Source of the DNA: Amphibalanus amphitrite
Lineage: Eukaryota > Arthropoda > Thecostraca > Balanomorpha > Balanidae
Assembly: GCF_019059575.1 (NCBI RefSeq)
Contig: NW_024881705.1
Span: 620,001 to 684,000 of the forward strand
Length of the DNA: 64,000 bases
Direction: 5' to 3'
Shown here: piece by piece, positions 58,701 to 64,000 of the stretch
Layout: each line of letters opens with the position of its first letter
Numbering within the stretch: the stretch's first letter is position 1
Program-made: the position numbers and the translations under genes
Notes under the pieces: generated by a model
What the model was told of the DNA's origin: nothing
The model's input: only the letters and a program-made list of their open reading frames with translations
The model's database searches: none

Positions 58701-61700
58701 GGATGGAGGGGGACAATCGTGACGATCGACCAGACCCGCCGCGAGGCCCCCGCAGTTGCCACAGCTGTTGACAGCTCCGCGGCTGTGACGGAAGAATCAC
58801 AACACAACAACCTCGGAGGGGGGGGGGGGCACGCACGAGACCTGTGTAATTACGGGGAGTGAGACACCTCGAGGAGGCGTTACCGGTATGTAATAACGGT
58901 ACATCTATGATAGTCCCATGTCCTTGCCTATCTATGATAGTCCCTTGCCTGTCCCATAGCTCAGTTGGTAGAGCGCTGGACTCCCGGTAGTGAGAGCCCG
59001 GGTTCGAGTCGCTCCGGCGCTCGATATTTGAAACTCCTGACGGGGATGGTCTGCGGTTGGTGGGAGCAGCCGCAGCCAGTTGAAGTCAATTGAGTGGGAC
59101 AGGCCGTGTCCGGCTTTGAAGGGCACGTTAAACTTTGGCATCTAAATTCTCCCGTTACCCGGAATTGCGCGATCGGACGGAAGGGGTCAGGGTCTCCCGG
59201 TCTACGCAACAAGCTCTGCTTAGCGTAGGCTTCGGCTCTGTCAATCCGTCCATTCAAACATTCGAGCTAAATTTATAAAAAAAAAAAATAGTGAAAGGGT
59301 TCATCGGTGTCCGAAGACTTTCTAAATGGACAATTTGGTTTGCAAGCTTTTCATAGCGCTTTCGGTAGCGTTTTCCGCGCCAAAGCTGACGACCATTTTA
59401 CGCAACGTGAATGAGAGGCGTCATTTCATCTAAGGTTACATGAAATTTCGTCGAAAAGAGTAAAACGACTCTTGTTTGGTCACTGAAAAAGAAACCTGGG
59501 ACAAACCTATTTTCAAGCCAAGTGGCAGGTAGTGGAAAACGTGCTCTTCTCGCGTAGCTCGAAAGGTTGTCGAAAGATGCTTTACAGCTGACACTAACCA
59601 AGCGTCAAAGGTGTCATCTACGTCACAGACCTTCCTTCATAAACTGAAATGAAATGCACATAATTCAATAACACACAGGCGAAAGTCTGCAGCCTTTTCC
59701 TCTCAATTTCTCACTAAAAGTCTACCTCATCTGTTCTGGAGGCGCCGGAGGCTATCACTGGAGGCACTGGAGGCTATCACTGTCTCGTAGTTCATGAAGA
59801 ATTACCGGGCTGTGAGAACACTCTCTGGATACGCCCTCTCGGCTCAGCCCGCCATCCATCAACACAAGATCTGCTAAATAAATCACTCTGCGAAACGGCT
59901 GCTGCCAGCCGCCCCGGCTATATTACATGACATACGGCGCACGAAACAACCGTGGATGGCGCGGGGTCCGACGGACCTGCAACAACGCTTCCGGGGTCGT
60001 TCAATATTAATGTCTTACACCGTCCTTTGTTGCAATGTGGCGAGCGGATGGTATGACGCTTTACTCCGAATGCTGCACCAAATGTCACACGTCAACCGAC
60101 GAGCCAAACAATGCCTTGGCGCGGCGTGCAAGGAACCGTTCCTTACGGCGCTATTTGTTGCGCAATTTCTTTCGAGGACTGACATTAAGCACCAAGAGGC
60201 GCACAAGCAGTCCGAAGCAGTGCAAACTTTGCAATAATTACTGGCCATTGGCCAACGAGCATACACTGAACTAATTTCGCAAAATAAAGGCAATCCTGTT
60301 TCAGATTATGCATTACCAGAAAATGGAACAAAAACTTCGAACCAGTGATTACAGCAGGAGTATAATAATGACAAAGGATGGTAATAACAAGGATGTTGAT
60401 GAGAAATGCTGAAGTTTGTATTATGATCAACATTTGTTCACTTATGAAGTTATGAGATTTACTGGCAAGACGATACTCGAGCATTTTACGTCTTACCAAA
60501 CGATAAGAGACCATGGAAGCGTAATAACTGCTTAGCACACAACACGTAATAGCATTCAGGTACGTTGGCGAATCTCTTCATCATTTGCAAGGTTGACAGA
60601 TGATCGGTAAAAATCGTACTAATAAATATGAATCAAGTTTTTAATCTGAGCCCGTTATGATAAATGAAAGGTGCGCATTTAAATTAACGAAATACAAGCA
60701 TTCAAGCAAACGAGGATTACTAATAAAGACGAACACTGTTGCTACTGAAATAATAATTATTTGAGAAAATACATCAAATTAGCGTGCGGGTTCATGGAGA
60801 AATCGAGACATGGCGACACAGGCGATTTCTTACACTGGTCAGTCGTCATCTGTCACTAGCCAGACTGCAACCCACCCAGTTCATGACCTTGTGGCACGGC
60901 CAGTCTGTGAGTGCAATCAGTCGGTGACATTGAGACCCGATCAGCCAGTGAGCTCATGATCCCGTAAAACGGCTAATATCTATTTGGTGAGTTATGGGGC
61001 CCACCAACAACGAGGCTATATGGCGAGAAAAAAAGACGGTCTATGTCTAAGGGACTGACCTGCACGTGTCCAGATAGGTGGTGACCGCCTGGTCCAGGTA
61101 GTGCTGCGGGAACGGCTTCCCGTGCGCGCCGTGCAGAAACACCGACAGTGCTGCCATCTCCACCGCGCCGGCAAAGTGCAGCCACGCCGCGTCCGCGTTA
61201 AAGTCGCGCTTGGCAGTGTGGTACGCCTGTGGGCGAGGACGGTGGGGTCTGGTGGATGGACGGAATGGGGAGGCTTTATGTCGTTACAGCACTGATACCT
61301 CAAACTGGATAGATAACCATCACATAGGACGACTTTCAAATCGCCACCTAAGTTATTTCTCACTGATAACGTGCGAATTGAAACTGTAGGTAACGTAACA
61401 ATGATTGTCGGCAAAGCAGCTAGAACAGCGCTATCTTGCATGATATTGGTATCTGAGCTACGGTTCCTGACCAGTAGAAGCCCCGTTTCGTGACCCATAT
61501 GACATCTCAGCGCTGATTCCTGAACAAAAGACTGTTTGAGCTCAGATTCCTCACCTGGTAGGCGAGGTCGTAGTGTCCGAACATGAAGGCCAGATCACCG
61601 AGCCGGCGCACCTGGATCTCGGGCGCCTCGTGGCTGTAGCTGCGGTCACGGGGCAAGAACGGGCTACGGTCAGGTGGGACTGGGGATGTGTCGGAGCCCT

Positions 61701-63844
61701 GACAACACATGAACACCTGACATGTTAGAACTGGCTAGCTGAACACAGCCTAAGTAGTTACTGAGATATAGCTGAGGAGGGGGACGCTTGGGAGCGATTT
61801 ATCGCCGAAGACAAGAACTTTCACAGTCAAGATATTTGGATGGCGAAACCAGTTAGTTGATAAGCCTTCCGCAATAGTTGTGACGAAATAGGTGCGACAA
61901 AACTCACATGACGCTGTTGGCCGCCGCGGCTCCGGGCTTGTTTCCGCCGAACCACCGTTTGGTGGCGCTGATCAGCGACCGACTCACGCCCTTACGGTTG
62001 TTCACCTGACGAAATACAGAAACACAAACAGTGAGGCGAACGCACACAGTTGGTTTGGTTAACGATAGTACTGCATCAACTTTAGCATCATTGTTCATCT
62101 TGAAGTAAGTGGAGAGACATTACTTCATCTGAATGAAGTCTCTGCAACGAGAGTGCCTCTAGTGACCGATAAGAACACGATGCTACGAAGTTTGTTATGG
62201 TGTTGGCTGCATGCTCGAGGGTCCAAGGATGTTTGTTTGTTTGTTTGTTTTGTTGGGTTAGGCCCTTTCGGTCGACAAGACCATTGCAGAGCCGGAAGGA
62301 TGATAGGAATTAGGGGGAGACATTGGTCTGGGCAGGCACCCTAGTGAGTCGCCGGGGCTGAGCCCGTCCAGAGGACAGACCACCCAGCCCCAAGGCACTC
62401 ACTGCACCCGGCTACGGGGTGCGCTCCCTCAGGAGCAGCGGTGCCGCTCCAAGGGAGCAGCCCGCATGAGATAAAGTTGCCTGTCCAGCCCGGAGGGGGG
62501 TTGCGGCGTGGAGGAGAAGGATTTCAGTATCCTGAGGATAGAAGCACGGAACGGTGACCAAGGATGCTGCTAACTGATTAGTTGTTCCGTACATTACTCG
62601 TCTTTCCGACTCCAGCCGGTCCCACCAGCCCAGTCATACGTACCACGTCACTGAGCGCCCTCATCTGCCGCTCCACGTGCGGCATCAGGCCGCGGATACA
62701 CATCTCCGAGATGAAGATGGTGATTCGGTCCAGGTCCGAGGCCGACAGACACATGCCGTGGCCCTGAAACACGGGGAGACGGGACATATTACACCATACA
62801 ACACGAGAAACGGGTAGTCGGCTCGGTCAACAAGGGCGTAAACAACAAGACTGGCGTTATATTCAACAAGAGTATCACATCCAACACAAGAGCAATTGTT
62901 ATCTGAGGAGTGGATGCCTGCTCATTTAATATTTTCGCATGATCAGATCAGAAAACGTGTTCACAATCTGACTCAGCAAGTCGCATATGGCGTATCTATC
63001 GAAAGCTTGCGTGCAAGCTCAATTCTCCATTGCCCCAGTTGTTTTTTTTTTTCTCCCGATGATCGAGCCTAGCTTCTAGTCACCCCTCCTCTCCGCGTAC
63101 TCTCACCTGCACCCCGCCCGCCTGCTGGCTGGGGTAGCTGACCCGGTTCACCAGCACCTCTGGCGCCGCCGGGTCTCGTACCGTGCCGTCCCCGCCAGGC
63201 GCAGGGACGGCCACCGCCGCGGGCACCGCTCCGGGCGCCGGCGGGCCGAGCGGGGAGAGGGCGGGCGCCGAGGCCACTGCGCGGACCGGGAGGGGCGAGC
63301 CGGCGCCAGAGGCCGCCTCCGGTGACAGCGGGTGGGTGGTCAGGTGGGAGGGAGAGGAGAGCTCGCCCTCGACCACCAGAGAGGGTAGGGAGATGAGCTC
63401 GGCCACCTCGACCGGCGTCTCGGTGCCGGACAGCTGCGCCGGAGTGCCGTCCTGCAGACAGGAGGAGGGAGAGATGGGTGAGACATGATGGAACGCTGAT
63501 AGAATGCATGATAGACGAGGTACACGGTACATGATTTCAGACTGATGACATAACCGACATGATAGAATCATGCGAGCACATTAACGTGCACACTGGGCAA
63601 CTATTGTAAAAAGCAAGCGTTTGATAAACTCTGTAATACAGTCATCCCAACACATCCGATCGTCGCGTGCGCCGGTAAGCGGTCCGCGGATTTTACCAGG
63701 TTGGTCGGCCGCCGGAGCACATAGCCCGCCCACGGGTCCGGCTGGTGGGGCTCGCGGTGCTCGGGCCGGCGCGAGTTGAGCCGCAGGTGGTGGCAGCAGT
63801 GAGCGCCGTACGCAGACTTGACCTGCTCAAACACCGCCTCCGCA
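31645..63844 (-). CDS. TRAPPC8: TRAPPC8 (TRAPP III complex subunit, yeast Trs85), 17 exons, N-terminus outside window
   Basis: TRAPPC8 is the large subunit of the TRAPP III complex, which activates Rab1 on ER-Golgi and autophagosome precursor membranes. Exons, 5' to 3' on the minus strand: 63844-63697, 63451-63107, 62763-62644, 62005-61908, 61639 or 61698 to 61555, 61226-61060, 56174-56055, 55014-54858, 54553-54356, 54052-53880, 53501-53377, 52990-52806, 52534-52295, 52032-51016, 50777-50521, 45498-45412, 31921-31645. Phases agree at every junction except between the fourth and fifth exons. Recognisable blocks include [85 protein letters not shown] and YGQHHV. About 1,265 residues are visible; the animal protein is ~1,400, so roughly 200 N-terminal residues are missing. 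Compared with vertebrates the exons are GC-rich and Ala/Arg/Pro-shifted. Confidence 0.93.
31925..32150 (-). repeat. Degenerate TGACC-rich array directly before the last TRAPPC8 exon
   Basis: On the minus strand this reads as repeated TGACCT, TGACCC and CTGAC variants leading into the acceptor CTGCGCCCGCAG at 31922-31924. It mirrors the array before bib exon 2. Confidence 0.75.
32635..32722. promoter_or_regulatory. Cluster of four CACGTG E-boxes in the last TRAPPC8 intron
   Basis: CACGTG occurs at 32635, 32647, 32690 and 32717. The palindrome is a bHLH/bHLH-PAS binding core. A regulatory function is inferred only from clustering. Confidence 0.5.
34135..34190 (+). repeat. (GGGGGT)n tract
   Basis: Ten or so runs of 3-6 G separated by single T or A on the + strand, capable of forming G-quadruplex structure. 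Confidence 0.9.
34371..34571. mobile_element. Foldback MITE, 201 bp, TA-flanked, nested in the hAT-like element
   Basis: Arms of about 76 nt starting TACTATTGGTCTCAA are inverted copies with about three mismatches around a ~49-nt loop. TA at both tips suits a Tc1/mariner-type MITE. Confidence 0.88.
44324..44545. mobile_element. MITE-like element with 18-bp inverted repeats
   Basis: GAGGCCTCTTGCACCAAA at the left is inverted as TTTGGTGCAAGAGGCCTC at the right, 222 bp in all. A partial third copy of the motif (ATTGGTGCAAGAGG) lies just inside the right end. No clear target duplication. Confidence 0.75.
45412..45498 (-). CDS. TRAPPC8: TRAPPC8 exon 16 in window (isolated 87-nt exon)
   Basis: Acceptor TTGTTCGACAG, donor AG|GTGAGT, 1 nt plus 28 codons plus 2 nt. 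It encodes [20 protein letters not shown] and HLSTVPVG, aligning with the family's SLCLVPVTLLL segment. The phases fit both distant neighbours, which supports the call despite the long introns. Confidence 0.88.
48296..49187. mobile_element. Non-autonomous TA-flanked DNA element, ~890 bp
   Basis: Left TIR GGGGAAGTTGGGGCAATGCC and right TIR, whose complement reads GGGGAAGTTGGGGGAACGCC, are flanked by TA at 48294-48295 and 49188-49189. Internal copies of the motif (TTGGGGCAAAGCCG near 48320, CGGGGCAACGCCG near 48978) suggest subterminal repeats. No transposase frame is evident. The TA flank fits Tc1/mariner-type insertion. Confidence 0.75.
49533..49798. repeat. (GAGAGG)n and (GA)n microsatellite in TRAPPC8 intron
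   Basis: About 265 bp of GAGAGGGAGAGG that becomes pure GA after about 49710. Open frames over it are Ser/Leu or Arg/Glu repeats and not genes. Confidence 0.97.
50521..50777 (-). CDS. TRAPPC8: TRAPPC8 exon 15 in window
   Basis: Acceptor CATTCTCCAG, donor CG|GTAGGT, 85 codons plus 2 nt. It encodes [20 protein letters not shown] and [20 protein letters not shown], ending VNHNFDRK. Without splicing the frame would stop at once. Confidence 0.92.
51016..52032 (-). CDS. TRAPPC8: TRAPPC8 exon 14 in window (1,017 nt)
   Basis: Acceptor TTCGTTCACAG, donor CGG|GTGAGT, 339 codons. It starts [20 protein letters not shown] then [17 protein letters not shown], and contains [32 protein letters not shown] and a Ser/Asp/His-rich disordered stretch ([20 protein letters not shown]), ending [10 protein letters not shown]. 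These follow the beta-sandwich repeats of TRAPPC8. No intron interrupts this long segment. Confidence 0.94.
52295..52534 (-). CDS. TRAPPC8: TRAPPC8 exon 13 in window
   Basis: Acceptor CTGTCGCCAG, donor CAG|GTGGGT, 80 codons. It encodes [20 protein letters not shown] and [20 protein letters not shown]; the RLN-TKEE motif is diagnostic of the family. Confidence 0.93.
52806..52990 (-). CDS. TRAPPC8: TRAPPC8 exon 12 in window
   Basis: Acceptor GTTTCCCACAG, donor GAG|GTACGG. It encodes [20 protein letters not shown] and on to TLEENATQE, corresponding to the V-FRNPL-V beta-rich domain start of TRAPPC8. Confidence 0.9.
53377..53501 (-). CDS. TRAPPC8: TRAPPC8 exon 11 in window
   Basis: Acceptor TGTCCGCAG, donor CAG|GTGAGG. 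It encodes [40 protein letters not shown] and S. The frame is set by phases 2 and 1. Confidence 0.87.
53880..54052 (-). CDS. TRAPPC8: TRAPPC8 exon 10 in window
   Basis: Acceptor CTCTCCCAG, donor AA|GTGAGA, 57 codons plus 2 nt. It encodes [20 protein letters not shown] and an acidic end [10 protein letters not shown]. The correct frame has no start codon of its own, so it is easy to miss; splice phases on both sides fix it. Confidence 0.88.
54356..54553 (-). CDS. TRAPPC8: TRAPPC8 exon 9 in window
   Basis: Acceptor CCCGTCAG, donor AGG|GTGCGT, 66 codons. It encodes [20 protein letters not shown] and later [12 protein letters not shown], as in the family's KGWSLAEDHINFTIGRQ and FLREYL blocks. 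Confidence 0.92.
54858..55014 (-). CDS. TRAPPC8: TRAPPC8 exon 8 in window
   Basis: Acceptor TCCACCAG, donor CAG|GTGAGA. It encodes [40 protein letters not shown] and AYKQAAQ, one of the best-conserved TRAPPC8 segments. Confidence 0.94.
56055..56174 (-). CDS. TRAPPC8: TRAPPC8 exon 7 in window
   Basis: Acceptor GACCGGCAG, donor AA|GTCAGT. It encodes [20 protein letters not shown] and [19 protein letters not shown], matching the conserved LLIRLTSEDSDLRS helix region. Confidence 0.9.
56175..61059 (-). other. TRAPPC8 intron, 4.9 kb
   Basis: It contains the SINE at 58951-59289 and a C/G-run near 58818-58829. The part next to exon 7 (56175-56971) is open in the TRAPPC8 frame for 265 codons; I treat it as intron because the family alignment jumps exactly from exon 6 to 56174. 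Nothing else is recognised. Confidence 0.7.
58951..59289 (+). mobile_element. tRNA-derived SINE with A-tail (TRAPPC8 intron)
   Basis: The head TCCCATAGCTCAGTTGGTAG is A-box-like and GGTTCGAGTCGC is B-box-like, but acceptor and T stems do not pair, so it is not a functional tRNA. A ~230-bp body follows, sharing CTCCGGCGCT and a GACG..GATGGTCTGC segment with the copy at 21718. It ends in a 12-13 A run at about 59277-59288. Confidence 0.85.
61060..61226 (-). CDS. TRAPPC8: TRAPPC8 exon 6 in window
   Basis: Acceptor CGCCCACAG, donor CAG|GTCAGT, 55 codons plus 2 nt. It encodes [20 protein letters not shown] and [11 protein letters not shown], ending [14 protein letters not shown]. Strongly conserved with animal TRAPPC8. 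Confidence 0.9.
61555..61639 (-). CDS. TRAPPC8: TRAPPC8 exon 5 in window (5' end uncertain)
   Basis: It encodes [20 protein letters not shown] and GHYDLAYQ, donor CAG|GTGAGG. Starting at 61639 (acceptor GACCGCAG) keeps frame with the preceding GTGAGT donor. A better-looking acceptor at 61699 (GTTGTCAG) would extend it upstream to 61698, but then the preceding exon needs a different, weak donor. Confidence 0.7.
61908..62005 (-). CDS. TRAPPC8: TRAPPC8 exon 4 in window
   Basis: Acceptor TATTTCGTCAG. It encodes [20 protein letters not shown] and [12 protein letters not shown]. The best donor is AT|GTGAGT, leaving phase 2; in-frame read-through meets TGA immediately, so the exon must end here or slightly earlier. 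Confidence 0.82.
62644..62763 (-). CDS. TRAPPC8: TRAPPC8 exon 3 in window
   Basis: Acceptor CGTGTTTCAG, donor GTG|GTACGT, 40 codons. It encodes [20 protein letters not shown] and [20 protein letters not shown], aligning with the conserved region before the RKG-SRS block. Confidence 0.88.
63107..63451 (-). CDS. TRAPPC8: TRAPPC8 exon 2 in window (low-complexity linker)
   Basis: Acceptor CTGTCTGCAG, donor CAG|GTGAGA, 115 codons, phase 0. Mostly a Pro/Ala/Gly/Val linker (for example [20 protein letters not shown]) with little family conservation, as expected for the variable segment between the conserved PDPW block and the next exon. Confidence 0.8.
63697..63844 (-). CDS. TRAPPC8: TRAPPC8 exon 1 in window
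   Basis: Acceptor TTGCCTTCAG, 1 nt plus 49 codons, donor CTG|GTAAAA. It encodes [20 protein letters not shown], then RLNSRRPE and [10 protein letters not shown], matching the conserved NSR..IPDPW region. The sequence right of 63845 is intron to the window edge. Confidence 0.85.
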
Positions 63845-64000
63845 CTGAAGGCAATGTGAGGGAGATAGACGGTCAGAAATGACGAAAATAGCTTGAAAAC
63901 AAGTCACAAAGTAGCTTTATGTTCTCTTCTTAATGATTCTGTAGTGATATTCATTCATTACAACAGTGGTTTCTGACGACGTGATTGAACGGTCGATAAA
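63845..64000 (-). other. TRAPPC8 intron running off the window
   Basis: AT-rich sequence without a recognisable exon; the upstream exons must lie beyond 64000. Confidence 0.7.

Noticed and set aside
58953-59024. tRNA gene
   Set aside because: A- and B-box-like sequences are present but acceptor and T stems do not pair and an A-tailed body follows; it is a SINE head.

Overview
This is a eukaryotic nuclear window, most likely from an arthropod and probably a crustacean (a barnacle would fit, but I cannot prove it from sequence). It has GT-AG introns, GC-rich exons, long intron and intergenic DNA full of simple repeats and transposons, and an aquaporin of the arthropod big brain (bib) type. About 5 kb of the 64 kb is host coding sequence, in three multi-exon genes whose reading frame I followed across splice junctions.

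Layout. (1) 1-2686, + strand: the last five exons of a HERC1-type giant HECT E3 ubiquitin ligase, catalytic cysteine codon at 2284-2286. An inverted copy of the catalytic exon lies downstream at 4431-4624, just before the first AATAAA after the stop. (2) 5875-11262: a nearly intact Ty3/Gypsy LTR retrotransposon with identical-length LTRs, a 5-bp target-site duplication and a textbook -1 frameshift heptamer between gag and pol; gag itself is broken by an apparent 1-nt deletion. (3) 12480-13455: a ~70-bp satellite with a higher-order 210-bp period. (4) 16408-25696, + strand: a four-exon bib-like aquaporin. Its introns hold a dead mariner, a tRNA-derived SINE and two inverted copies of an unusual ~1.2-kb element ended by G-run/C-run hairpins. 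(5) 25697-31644: intergenic. (6) 63844-31645, - strand: 17 exons of TRAPPC8, converging on bib. The N-terminal ~200 residues lie beyond the right edge; the last two introns are ~5.0 kb and ~13.5 kb and contain hAT-like, TA-flanked and other non-autonomous elements.

The three host genes are unrelated housekeeping or developmental genes: ubiquitin ligation, membrane channel/Notch-pathway modulation, and ER-Golgi/autophagy tethering. I see no operon-like logic between them. The most interesting signals are structural: exon-boundary tandem duplications of the same 76-77 bp size in two different genes (one copying a 3' splice site, one a 5' splice site), the inverted HERC1 exon that could pair with its own mRNA, the hairpin-ended element family, and CTGACC-rich arrays placed directly before two splice acceptors.
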